Part shown: one piece after another, positions 1 to 8,559 of the stretch
Numbering within the stretch: the first letter of the stretch is position 1
Layout of the letters: each line of letters starts with the position of its first letter
Source: Planctomycetia bacterium
GTDB taxonomy: Bacteria > Planctomycetota > Planctomycetia > Pirellulales > UBA1268
Direction: 5' to 3'
Length of the DNA: 64,000 nucleotides
Assembly (NCBI GenBank): GCA_026401035.1
Contig: JAPLNR010000061.1
Coordinates: 1 to 64,000 of the forward strand
Notes under the pieces: model-generated
Database searches by the model: none
Told to the model about the DNA's origin: nothing
Seen by the model: only the letters and a program-made list of their open reading frames with translations
Translations under genes and position numbers: made by a program

Positions 1-1500
1 ACACGGTAAACGTGGGCAGCCTGGCCCCAAATGCGGGCGGCGACGTCAATACCATCGCTGCGGTGCTCACGATCAACGGCGAAGGCGGCAGCGACACGCT
101 GAACGTGGACGACACCGGCGACTCGCTCGGCAACACCGGCACGCTGACCGCGACCGGGATCATGGGCCTGGGGATGGCAGGCAGCATCACCTACGGCACG
201 TTCGAGGCCCTGAAGATCGGTCTCGGCGGCGGCGGCGACACGTTCACGGTCGCCAGTACGCACGCCGGCACGACGGAACTGAACACAAACGGCGGCGGCG
301 ACACCGTCACGCTCGAAACAATCTCCGGCATTACGACCGTGAACACCGCCGCTGGCACCGACACGGTGAGCATCCGGGCGATCTCCGCCGCCACGACGGT
401 CAACACGGGCGACGACGCCGACACGGTGAACGTCGGCAGCTTGGCCCCGGCTGCGGGCGGCGACGTCAATGCCATCGCTGCGGTGCTGACGGTCAACGGC
501 GAAGGCGGCAGCGACACGCTGAACGTGGACGACACCGGCGACTCGCTCGGCAACACCGGCAATCTGACCGTGACCGGACTCACGGGCCTGGGGATGGCAG
601 GCAGCATCACCTACGGCACGTTGGAGGCCCTGAAGATCAGCCTCGGCGGCGGCGGCGACACGTTCACGATCGCCGGTACGCACGCCGGCACGACGGAACT
701 GAACACGAACGGCGGTGGCGACACCGTCCTGCTCGAGACAATCTCCGGCATCACGACGGTGAACACCGCCGCCGGTACCGACACAGTGAACATCCGGGCG
801 ATCTCCGCGGCTACGACGGTCAACACGGGCGACGACGCCGACACCGTGAATGTCGGCAGCTTGGCCCCGACCGCCGGTGGCAACGTGAACTCGATCGCTG
901 CGGTACTGACGGTCAACGGCGAAGGCGGTAGCGACACGCTGAACGTGGACGACACCGGCGACTCGCTCAGCAACACCGGCAATCTGACCGCGACGGAGCT
1001 GACGGGCCTGGGCATGACCGGCGCAGGCAAGATCACCTACGGCACGCTCGAAGCCCTGAAAATCAGCCTCGGCAGCGGCGGCGACACGTTCACGGTCGCC
1101 AGTACGCACGCCGGCACGACGGAACTGAACGCGAACGGCGGTGGCGACACCGTCACGCTCGAGACGGTCGCCGGCATTACGACCGTGAACACCGCCGCCG
1201 GCACCGACACGGTGAACGTCCGCACGATCGCGGCGGCCACAACGGTCAACACGGGCGACGATGCCGACACGGTAAACGTGGGCAGCCTGGCCCCAAATGC
1301 GGGCGGCGACGTCAATACCATCGCTGCGGTGCTCACGATCAACGGCGAAGGCGGCAGCGACACGCTGAACGTGGACGACACCGGCGACTCGCTCGGCAAC
1401 ACCGGCAATCACCTACGGCACGTTCGAGGCCCTGAAGATCGGTCTCGGCGGCGGCGGCGACACGTTCACGATCGCGGGCACCCACGCCGGATCGACCCTG
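1..1500 (+). repeat. Four in-frame 420-426 bp tandem coding repeats
   Basis: Units begin at about 1, 421, 841 and 1267. The first three are 420, 420 and 426 bp; the third carries six extra bases (an extra Thr-Gly type insertion near 1018-1026). Bases 1-141 are identical to 1267-1407, so the first and last visible copies are more alike than neighbours. The fourth copy lacks 44 bp just after this match. Confidence 0.9.
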
Positions 1501-2012
1501 GTGAACGCCAACGGCGGGAAGGACACGGTCAACGTGTTTGCGACGAGCGGCGCCACGGCAGTGAACGCCGGCGACCAAGACGACACGGTCAACGTCGGCA
1601 GTGGCGATCTCGACCTGCTGCAGGTGTTGGTCACGGTCACGAGCGGCAGCGGCAGCGACAAGGTGAACGTCGACGACGGTGCCAACACCAACACGAAGAG
1701 CGTCAACTACCGCGTTACGCCGTCGCAGGTGACATCGTCGGCGCGGCCGGGGATGCCGGCGCGGACCTTCGCCGGCCTCGCATACGACGGCTCGACCGAG
1801 CGACTCTCGCTGACGGGCACGAACGCGGCCAACACGTTCCACGTCATCCCCAGCCGGGATACCGCGCTGCAGATCAACGGCAACCTGCCGGCGCCGGGCA
1901 CGGTGCAGCCGCGCCTCGGCGACAAGCTCCTGATCGATCTGACGACGGTCTCCGACTCGTGGCTGACGTTCACCCCGGGAGTGCCGGGGGCGGGCGCCTG
2001 GGCGTTCGGTGA
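1..2012 (+). CDS. 5' fragment of broken giant repeat surface protein (partial at window edge)
   Basis: The gene enters from before base 1 in the frame of base 3; the GTG at 12 is an internal Val codon, not a start. Up to about 1408 it encodes units of about 140 residues rich in Gly, Asp, Thr and Asn, with recurring motifs such as GEGGSDTLNVDDTGDS, GGGDTFTVAS and TTVNTGDDADTVNVGS. These look like stacked beta-strand or Ca-binding repeats of large secreted adhesin-type proteins. At about 1408 the frame breaks, and translation runs on in a nonsense Arg/His-rich frame to a stop at 2012. The genuine continuation is the open frame that covers 1501-3681. I infer one ancestral gene; the exact function is unknown. 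A misassembled repeat could give the same picture. Confidence 0.6.
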   Translation, partial: TVNVGSLAPNAGGDVNTIAAVLTINGEGGSDTLNVDDTGDSLGNTGTLTATGIMGLGMAGSITYGTFEALKIGLGGGGDTFTVASTHAGTTELNTNGGGDTVTLETISGITTVNTAAGTDTVSIRAISAATTVNTGDDADTVNVGSLAPAAGGDVNAIAAVLTVNGEGGSDTLNVDDTGDSLGNTGNLTVTGLTGLGMAGSITYGTLEALKISLGGGGDTFTIAGTHAGTTELNTNGGGDTVLLETISGITTVNTAAGTDTVNIRAISAATTVNTGDDADTVNVGSLAPTAGGNVNSIAAVLTVNGEGGSDTLNVDDTGDSLSNTGNLTATELTGLGMTGAGKITYGTLEALKISLGSGGDTFTVASTHAGTTELNANGGGDTVTLETVAGITTVNTAAGTDTVNVRTIAAATTVNTGDDADTVNVGSLAPNAGGDVNTIAAVLTINGEGGSDTLNVDDTGDSLGNTGNHLRHVRGPEDRSRRRRRHVHDRGHPRRIDPGERQRREGHGQRVCDERRHGSERRRPRRHGQRRQWRSRPAAGVGHGHERQRQRQGERRRRCQHQHEERQLPRYAVAGDIVGAAGDAGADLRRPRIRRLDRATLADGHERGQHVPRHPQPGYRAADQRQPAGAGHGAAAPRRQAPDRSDDGLRLVADVHPGSAGGGRLGVR

Positions 2013-3681
2013 TGCACTGCCCGTCCAGTTCACGAGCATCGAGAAGTTCAACGACTCACAAATGGCCGTCTTTTCGGATGTCGGCGTGGCCAGCACCTAT
2101 GGAGTGCGGGTGTTCGACGCCGCATCCGGTTTGATGAAGTTCGAGGTGCCCGCCGAGCAGCTCTATGGGGCGACCAGTATCGTGGGAGTGCGGGGCGTCA
2201 TGGGCGACCTCACGGGGGACGGCTTCGCCGATCTCGTCGTTGGGCCGAACAAGGGCGTGCTGAATGCCACCGTGCGGATCTTCGACGGAATCGACGGTCG
2301 TTTGGTGCGGGAGCTGTTCCCCTACACCGATCTCGGTCGCCACGTGGGCGGCATCAACGTCACGGCGGGTGACATCGACGGCGACGGCTGGAACGACGTC
2401 GTGGTTGCGCCGGCGGCCGGCGTTCTGGCCCCGGTGCGTGTGTTCAGCGGCGATCCGACCCGCTTCCTCGCGAAGGTCGGCCAGGACTTGTGGCCTCTCG
2501 GTCGGAAGGGGACGTCGGAACTCACGGTTGTCGTCGCCGACCAAAACGTCGATGGCCCGGCCAATCGAGGGCAGATCTTCGTCGGCTCTGCACGGAGCGG
2601 AGTCGCGTCCGTGCAGTCGTTCACGCTGGGGGGCAACGGCGGCTGGGTGGCGACGCCAGGCGGCTCCTTCCAGCCCTTCGGCACGGCGGTGGTGCGTGGA
2701 AGCCCCCGTCTGTCCGCGGGCGACGTGAATGGTGACGGCGTCCAGGATCTCATCGTTGTTCGGCCGAACGATAGCGCTGGCACGGTCAAGATCTTCAACG
2801 GCAGGCGGATGGGCGTTGCGCTCGGGGTGCAGTTCGCCACGATCCCGAGCAGGAACCCCGCCAACGACGAGACGACGTTCGCGTTCGACCTGAACGGCGA
2901 CGGACGCGATGAGACGATTGCCGCGTTCCGCAGCACGATCGGCATAAGCCCCGAAGTCGTCAAGTTCCAGCTGTCGGGAAGCGGCCTGTCGGCCCCGCCC
3001 ATCCAGAGCGGCCGCTTCTCAGCCAACGTGTCGAGTGCAAAGGATCTCACGGGCTACTGGCTGGTGGACGGTCGCGTGGCCTCCATCTCTCAGATCGGGC
3101 AGGAGATCTCGTTGACCTATCCCGACGGCCGCACTGCGACGGGGCTGCTTGTTGGCACGCGTTACATCAACGTGCCGTCGGAAAAGATCATGGGCGAGAT
3201 CACCCTCGGCAGCATCACCTGGAGCAGGGGCCGGGCCCCGTGGCAGCGCGTGGCCGTCACGGGCACCTACGTCAACAACGGCGTGCTGTTCCACGTGCTG
3301 CAGCAGGGTGCCAAGGTGCGGGTGTGGAGCGACGGCGGCGATTACGGCACGGGAACGATTAACGCGGCCGGAATGATCATTCCGAACGCGTCGAGCGGTC
3401 GCCTCGGCGGCTCGATCTTCGACATCCGCTGGTCTGGCAACTCGCTCGGCACGCGTTTCGAGGCCAACGCCAACTATCTCGACGCCAAGGGCATGAAGGC
3501 GCGGATGTTCGAGACGGCCAGCGGCGACATCTACTTCATCGAGTCTTCCGGCAAGGCCGCGTTGGGACGGTGGATCGCCCCCGGTCAGGTTCGGGTCAAC
3601 GACTGGAGCGGCGTGGTCGGCGTGATCACCACTGGGGGCATCACCTGGACCGGCAGCCGGCAGCAGTGGAGAAAAGTTTGA
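1411..3681 (+). pseudogene. 3' part of the same repeat protein: repeat remnant, FG-GAP/VCBS region, C-terminal modules
   Basis: This frame is open after the break at about 1408 and has an in-frame GTG at 1501 (726 residues from there). It begins inside the last repeat unit (DTVNVFATSG, DDTVNVGSGD), passes a linker, then shows FG-GAP/VCBS-like modules with Ca-binding DxDxDG loops: GDLTGDGFADLVVG near 2210, GDIDGDGWNDVVVA near 2370, GDVNGDGVQDLIVV near 2720 and DLNGDGRDE near 2890. The last 220 or so residues contain two similar segments ending GSITWSRGRAPWQR and GGITWTGSRQQWRK. Such architecture is typical of very large exported planctomycete proteins. No start codon with a ribosome site is visible at the junction, so this part is probably not translated on its own unless the break is a sequencing artefact. 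Confidence 0.6.
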
Positions 3682-3939
3682 TGGCACGCAGGGGTGACCT
3701 GCCCGCCTGAAACGTCACCACTTTCAGAAAGAGAATCTCTGGTTGTGCAAACCAAGGGAGGGCAAGAGATGCCACATGGAAAGAAGCATCGCACGAGCCG
3801 TCTTTGATTCGGTTCGAGAATCATCCTGCCGTGCCTGATCGCAATCGTCCTCTTTCCACGGGCAGACGGTGACAAACTGGGGAGGATACGAACAAAGACT
3901 CCCTCCTTCAGTGCAGACGAGGGGTATCGTGGGCGTTGC
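3682..3939. other. Intergenic stretch with a weak inverted repeat
   Basis: No convincing gene. GGTGAC (3693-3698) and GTCACC (3714-3719) could form a 6-bp stem just after the stop at 3681, a weak terminator candidate with no T-run. A 12-codon frame at 3769-3807 is preceded by a strong AAGGGAGGG ribosome site, but its product is too short to judge. Confidence 0.3.
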
Positions 3940-4467
3940 ATGACCATGGCAACGGCGGAGGCTACAACGATTTCACGATTCGCAAACGCGGGCATTGGAT
4001 TCATCGTCGGCGAGATCATGTTTCTGGCCGTCGCCCATGCCTGCGGCGGACCGCCCTGGACGATCGTCGCGATGGTCGCCTTCATCGCGCTGGCATTCTC
4101 GGGGCCGTGGGTGTCGACGCTCGCACTCTTGGCCCCCGGCCTCCTGTGGCTTGCGCTCTTTCAGTTCACGGGCAACCGCGAACTGTTTTTTCCCTATGCG
4201 ATGCATCTGGCGGCCGTTGTCGCCTGCCGCGTGGGCGGTGGCCCCGGCAGGAGGCTCGCGGGGGGCGGTGTCGTGATCGCCGCATTCCTGGCGATCCGGG
4301 TCGCACAGCAGGCCACGCCGCTCGTGTTGGCAGTGGAACTGGCCGTGGCCGCGGCGATCCTGGCCGCGACGGTCGTGGTGCGGTCGCGGCTGCTTCCGCA
4401 CCTTGGCCTCGAGGCGGCTATCGTCGCCACAGCGGGCCTGGCAGCCTATGCAGGCCTCGCACTCTGA
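3940..4467 (+). CDS. Small hydrophobic membrane protein, unknown function
   Basis: 175 residues, with four to five likely membrane segments (for example VAMVAFIALAFSG, LLAPGLLWLALF, HLAAVVACR, LAVAAAILAATVVV). It has no conserved polar or catalytic motif that I recognise. ATG at 3940 or 3946; the only purine-rich stretch upstream (GAGGGG near 3917) is rather far, so the start is uncertain. It stands between the broken repeat protein and a convergent regulator gene, with no operon partner. The long competing frames on the other strand over this region encode low-complexity Arg/Pro sequence and are judged to be shadows. Confidence is moderate that it is a gene, nil for function. Confidence 0.55.
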   Translation: MTMATAEATTISRFANAGIGFIVGEIMFLAVAHACGGPPWTIVAMVAFIALAFSGPWVSTLALLAPGLLWLALFQFTGNRELFFPYAMHLAAVVACRVGGGPGRRLAGGGVVIAAFLAIRVAQQATPLVLAVELAVAAAILAATVVVRSRLLPHLGLEAAIVATAGLAAYAGLAL

Positions 4468-4513
4468 CATCACCGGTTGAAAAGAGCTGCGTCCCCTTTC
4501 CGCGTGGGGCGTT

Positions 4514-5143
4514 TTAGACCACCCCCTTGCGCACGGCCCAGACGGCCGCCTGTGTCCGGTCTTTCACGCGGAGTTTCCGCAGGATGTTTTGCACGTACTC
4601 CTTGACCGTCTCGATGCTGATCGACATCGATTGGGCAATCTCCTCGTTCGACAAGCCATAAGCGATGTGGCGCAGAGCCTGCTGCTCCCGCGGCGTCAGG
4701 TCGACGTTCGAATCAGGCGACCGATCCCTCAGAGACGACAGGATCATTCCATAGGGGCTCGACCCGGCGGGGGGCGTGCCGGTAGCGGCCGCAACGATGG
4801 CGTCGACGAGCTCCTGCACCGAAGTGATGTCAAAAATAAAATCGACGATCCCGATCGCCGCGGCCCGCGCCATAGAGATCGGATCCGGCGACAGTCCCAC
4901 CATGAGAATTTTCGCTGCCGGCACGGCGGTCCGTAGCCGCTTCGCATGATCGAAAACGTCGCCATCGGGAAGCTGATCTGCCAGAAGGATGACACCCGGT
5001 GACCGTTGGACAGTCTCCTTCAGGGCGTCCTTCCCATTGGAGGCATGGGCGACCACACGCACCCCCGAGTTCTTCAGCATGGCCTCCAGCCCGAGCCTGA
5101 AAACCACGTTGGGATGCACGATGAGAAGAGAGATAGCAGCCAT
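4514..5143 (-). CDS. LuxR/NarL-type transcription regulator with degenerate receiver domain
   Basis: 209 residues from the ATG at 5143, which has AGGA about 7 nt upstream; a longer frame to 5224 lacks support. Residues 4-120 follow the receiver fold, and 149-209 are a standard GerE/LuxR helix-turn-helix (LTPREQQALRHIAYGLSNEE, then IETVKEYVQNILRKL), so it should bind DNA. The receiver lacks the usual chemistry: the N-terminal acidic pair is replaced by IVH (residues 8-10), the phospho-acceptor slot is Ala55 with Asp56 displaced by one (LLADQLP), and the conserved Lys region reads DFIFD. Phosphorylation-independent control is therefore likely. No histidine kinase gene is adjacent. It converges on the membrane-protein gene at 3940-4467. 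Confidence 0.85.
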   Translation of the reverse strand: MAAISLLIVHPNVVFRLGLEAMLKNSGVRVVAHASNGKDALKETVQRSPGVILLADQLPDGDVFDHAKRLRTAVPAAKILMVGLSPDPISMARAAAIGIVDFIFDITSVQELVDAIVAAATGTPPAGSSPYGMILSSLRDRSPDSNVDLTPREQQALRHIAYGLSNEEIAQSMSISIETVKEYVQNILRKLRVKDRTQAAVWAVRKGVV

Positions 5144-5620
5144 GTGTCCTGTTCGAGGGAGACCCCCTCGCAGGCGAACGCCTGCATCCCGTGTCTGGAA
5201 AAGTGAGCCGACCGAACGCGTCACAACCGAGAACTATGGAGCCGACGACATCGATCACCTACCCGTCCGCGGAGGACCGCTCTTGAGGACTCCCCTCCCG
5301 ACAGAGACCTTCCTGAGGGGGGCTTCCGTGCGATTGTGCTGGCAATTCTGGCCTCGAACAGCACCAACACAAAAACTATACGAGGCCAGTCAAGTTACGC
5401 CGGAAACACGCCGCACTGCCTCATTCGGGCTGGGGATCCGGCGGGCGAATCCGGCTGCTGACAGTTACGATTTGTCGCTGGTCGGCGTGCCACGCCCGGG
5501 CCGACGATTCGTGGATTGGTGCCACCATGATGTGCAGGTCAGAATGCTTATCGAACGCAAGCCGTGACCATGAACGACGCGGCTGACGAGGCCCGCGTAA
5601 TCCATCAACTGCGAACAACC
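5144..5620. promoter_or_regulatory. Divergent intergenic region with 9-bp inverted repeat
   Basis: About 480 bp separate the LuxR-type gene from the DUF1080 gene. No supported gene is inside. A perfect 9-bp inverted repeat, CTGGCCTCG (5348-5356) and CGAGGCCAG (5381-5389), with a 24-nt AC-rich spacer, is the only notable structure; it could be an operator or an RNA hairpin. Which promoter it belongs to cannot be told. Confidence 0.35.
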
Positions 5621-6382
5621 ATGAAACGACAATGTGCTCGGTTCTCTCTGCTGCTTCTCCTCGCGCTTCGCGCCACTCCGCCGGCCGCCGCCGAGCCGCC
5701 GCCGGACCTCGCGCTGCTCCGTGATGGCCGCGATGTTCCGGGCTGGCGAAGCCTCGGCGAGCAGGACTTCGTCAACGTCAACTGTCATGCCGACACATGG
5801 ACGTGGCAGGCCGACGGTGCCCGTTGCACCGGCAAGCCGGTCGGCGTGATCCGTATGCGGCAGCCCGTCACGAATGTCGAGATGTCGCTGGAATGGCGGC
5901 ATCTCTCCAGCGGCGGCAACTCCGGCGTCTTCCTCTGGGCACCGCTTCGGGCCCTCGAGGCGATCAAGCCGGGCCAACTGCCGCCGGGCGGGATCGAGGT
6001 GCAGATTCTCGATCACGGCTACACCGAACAGTATGAGAAATCATCCGGAAAGAAGGCAGACTGGTTCACGACCGATGGCGACGTCTTTCCCGTGGGATCT
6101 TCCTCGATGAAGCCGCTGCCTCCGGTCGCTCCCAATGGAAAGAGAAGCTTTCCGTCATCCCGCCATACCCGCGGCACGCCCGAGTGGAATCATTACTTCA
6201 TCCGCGCAGTCGACGGCACGGTGCGGCTGTGGGTGAATGGCCATCAGGTTTCGGGGGGAGATGATTGCTCCCCGGCGACGGGCTATCTCTGCCTGGAATC
6301 GGAAGGGGCGCCCGTGGAGTTTCGCCGGTTGCGGATCCGCGAAGTGGCCGCTGCCCAGAAGCCGCCGGCTGAAGCGGAATAA
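5621..6382 (+). CDS. Secreted DUF1080 (3-keto-disaccharide hydrolase-like) protein
   Basis: 253 residues from the ATG at 5621, chosen because it begins a typical signal peptide (MKRQCARFSLLLLLAL, cleavage after the Ala-rich stretch near residue 24); the frame upstream to 5564 is not needed. The mature part matches the DUF1080/PF06439 jelly-roll: W-rich strands (DVPGWRSLG), GGNSGVFLWAPL, GGIEVQILDHG, and the C-terminal VEFRRLRIREV strand that ends this family. Members act on 3-keto-glycosides or are annotated only as laminin-G-like sugar-binding proteins. It probably works in the periplasm. It lies 27 bp from the convergent AraC gene and may share substrates with the sugar operon that follows. 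Confidence 0.85.
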   Translation: MKRQCARFSLLLLLALRATPPAAAEPPPDLALLRDGRDVPGWRSLGEQDFVNVNCHADTWTWQADGARCTGKPVGVIRMRQPVTNVEMSLEWRHLSSGGNSGVFLWAPLRALEAIKPGQLPPGGIEVQILDHGYTEQYEKSSGKKADWFTTDGDVFPVGSSSMKPLPPVAPNGKRSFPSSRHTRGTPEWNHYFIRAVDGTVRLWVNGHQVSGGDDCSPATGYLCLESEGAPVEFRRLRIREVAAAQKPPAEAE

Positions 6383-6409
6383 CGCTGAAAACGGCGGCTG
6401 TAGCGGGCC

Positions 6410-7318
6410 TCACGCCCCGTGCGCCGAGACATGCCGCCAGTGCTGGCGATAGCCGCGCGGCGACAGGCCCGACTTTTTCTTGAACAGTTTCGAGAAGTGA
6501 TACGGGTTGCGAAACCCGAGCGTGAGGGCGATCTGCTTGATCGACAGATCCGAGTCGCGAAGCATCGTGCCGGCGCGGCGGATCGTCAGTTGCAGGTGAT
6601 ACTTGTAGGGGCTCTGCCCCGTCTGTTCCTTGAACACGCGAAAGAAATGCGTGCGGCTGATGTCAAACGTGCGGAGCAGGTCTTCGACCACGGGCAGTCC
6701 GGCGGGGTTTTCCTCAAGCGCGAGCCGGGCCCGGCGGACGATCTCCTGCAATCGCGGCACGGCCCGTTCCGCTCCCGCGGCTCCGGTGAGCCGGGCGAGG
6801 ATCTCGAGCGTGCGGGCCGCGGCAATCTGTGCGAAGCCCGGCGACTCGGCCCGCAGCCCGTCGAGCACCGTCGTGAACGACTGCAGGAGCGGCTCGTCCA
6901 GCCCCACGCTCACGACCGCCCGCTCGGGCGCAAGCAGGCCCGCCGTTCGCAGCCGGTCGGGAGTGCTGCCGTGAAAGTGCAGCCAGTAGCTGCCCCAGCC
7001 GGTGTCCTTGTGCGGACGGTAGCGATGCCAGATACCGGGCAGAAGAATGACTGCGTCCCCCGCCTGCAGGCCGATCAGACCGGTGCTCTGGGAGTCAAAC
7101 TCCCCCCGCCCGCGGTTGACGTACAACACGCCGTATTCACTGAGCACGCGGCCCGCTTCCCAGACATAAAAATGCCCCGCTGGGTGGTGCCGCTTCGGCA
7201 CCTGGTCAAACCCCGGCGCGGCCGGCTGATATCCCGCCCCGGTAACGCTCAGCCCCCACGCCTGATCCCGCGGATTGACGGCCAGATAGCGGTAGTATTC
7301 ATTGGCACTTTTGGGCAT
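6410..7318 (-). CDS. AraC-family transcription activator
   Basis: 302 residues; ATG at 7318 is preferred to the TTG nine bases upstream. The N-terminal 150 residues form a cupin-like sugar-sensing domain (LLPGIWHRYRPHKDTGWGSYW, typical of AraC-binding modules). The C-terminal 100 residues hold the double helix-turn-helix (DISRTHFFRVFKEQTGQSP and LGFRNPYHFSKLFKKKSG). It is divergently arranged to the sugar-catabolism operon beginning at 7588, the usual layout for a regulator that senses the substrate of the divergent genes. The ligand is unknown; an amino sugar or 3-keto sugar is suggested by the operon. Confidence 0.92.
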   Translation of the reverse strand: MPKSANEYYRYLAVNPRDQAWGLSVTGAGYQPAAPGFDQVPKRHHPAGHFYVWEAGRVLSEYGVLYVNRGRGEFDSQSTGLIGLQAGDAVILLPGIWHRYRPHKDTGWGSYWLHFHGSTPDRLRTAGLLAPERAVVSVGLDEPLLQSFTTVLDGLRAESPGFAQIAAARTLEILARLTGAAGAERAVPRLQEIVRRARLALEENPAGLPVVEDLLRTFDISRTHFFRVFKEQTGQSPYKYHLQLTIRRAGTMLRDSDLSIKQIALTLGFRNPYHFSKLFKKKSGLSPRGYRQHWRHVSAHGA

Positions 7319-7587
7319 AGAACACAAAGCCTAGCCCACGGGGACGAAGGCCGCCATTTTCCTATTTTCAGATGGAAAACAGGCCCATATCCACCGGCAA
7401 CGCGGTAGATCACCACCCGCATCCGTGTGTCATAAAAATACAAATAGACATCTTTCCGCACTTTTGGCCATTGATGGGCGATCCGTATCGCACGAAACTA
7501 CGGAGGAATGAGGGCAGTTGTCGACGCGTTCGCCAGCGCCGCTTCCAGCGTTCCCATCCGCTCTCATCCGCTCTATCAAGGAGGTTG
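7319..7587. promoter_or_regulatory. Divergent control region of AraC regulator and sugar operon
   Basis: This 269-bp region separates the regulator from its presumed target operon. It is locally A+T-richer (around 7355-7460) than the coding DNA, as expected for promoters, and ends in the very strong ribosome site AAGGAGGT at 7578-7585. TTTTC and GAAAA half-sites near 7365-7379 could form a short inverted repeat. I could not assign -35/-10 boxes with confidence. Confidence 0.45.
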
Positions 7588-8523
7588 ATGCCCGTGCGAC
7601 GTAGGGAATTCTTGTCGACTGGTGCCCTGGTCGCAGCCGGCAGTGCCGCTGGCTTTGCGGCCGAGACAGCTGTTGAAACGCGAACCGGCTTTCCCGTGCC
7701 GCCCACGCCCGAACACGGCCTGCTCTTCTCGTGCAAGTATGGAATGACCAACGGGGGCAGCCTCGAGGAGCGGCTCGCCTCCGCCCGCGATGCCGGCATG
7801 GATGGCGTCGATTTCGACGACGCCGCGGCCGTGAGCCCCGAGCAATTGCGTGTCGCGGCCGCGAACACGGGCGTGTTCATCCACAACGCGATCAACCACG
7901 CCCATTGGCAAAAGACGCTCACCAGCGCCGACGAGTCGGTGCGGGCCACGGCCCTCGCCAATCTCGAGCATTGCATCCGGGTGTCGCATGCCGCCGGCGG
8001 CAGCGGCGTTTTGATCGTGGTCGGAAAGTCTGCGGACGGCCCCGAGGGGGCTGAGCGTGCCCGCGCTGAGATTCGCAAGGCGATTTCGCTGGCGGCCGCC
8101 CTCGGCCAGCGGATCTTGTTCGAAAATGTCTGGAACGGCATGTTTTACGAGGACGACGGCCCACGCACCCAAAGCGTGAAGCCATTCGCCGACTACATCG
8201 ACAGTTTCGACAGCCCCTGGGTGGGCGCCTTCTTCGACCTCGGCAATCACGCCCGGTATGGCGACGTGGCGGCGTGGATCCGGGAACTGGGGCCGCGGAT
8301 CGTGAAACTCGACATCAAGGGCTACTCCAACGCGAAGGCCGACGCCGAGGGCAAGTGGAAGGGCTTCGTCGACATCACCGCGGGCGACATCGACTGGGCC
8401 TCGATCCGGGCGGCGCTCCGCGACATCGGCTTCACGGGATGGGTGTCGGCGGAGGTGGACGGTGGCGATACGAGTCGGTTGAAGACCGTGCTCGAGCAGA
8501 TGAAGCAGGCGTTGATCGGCTAG
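7588..8523 (+). CDS. Tat-exported sugar phosphate isomerase/epimerase-like TIM-barrel protein
   Basis: 311 residues from ATG 7588; the in-frame GTG at 7594 has better spacing (9 nt) to AAGGAGGT and may be the true start. The N-terminus RRREFLSTGALVAAGSAAGF is a twin-arginine signal. The rest is an AP-endonuclease-2-type TIM barrel (xylose-isomerase-like): GMDGVDFDD, a metal-ligand-like ENVWN, FFDLGNHARYGD, and the closing SAEVDGGD. Family members isomerise, epimerise or cleave keto sugars using a divalent metal. It is the first gene of an operon with two oxidoreductases, NagB-LmbE, DUF1080 and a transporter, so action on a keto-sugar intermediate in the periplasm is likely. Confidence 0.88.
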   Translation: MPVRRREFLSTGALVAAGSAAGFAAETAVETRTGFPVPPTPEHGLLFSCKYGMTNGGSLEERLASARDAGMDGVDFDDAAAVSPEQLRVAAANTGVFIHNAINHAHWQKTLTSADESVRATALANLEHCIRVSHAAGGSGVLIVVGKSADGPEGAERARAEIRKAISLAAALGQRILFENVWNGMFYEDDGPRTQSVKPFADYIDSFDSPWVGAFFDLGNHARYGDVAAWIRELGPRIVKLDIKGYSNAKADAEGKWKGFVDITAGDIDWASIRAALRDIGFTGWVSAEVDGGDTSRLKTVLEQMKQALIG

Positions 8524-8559
8524 AAATCAATCAGAAATCAGGTACCGCGGAGACTTTTC

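Noticed and set aside
1-1500. CRISPR-like periodic repeats
   Set aside because: The units are 420 bp coding repeats without spacers.
5144-5620. 192-codon + strand frame (4989-5567) across the intergenic region
   Set aside because: Starts inside the LuxR-type gene on the other strand and has no domain or coding bias of its own.
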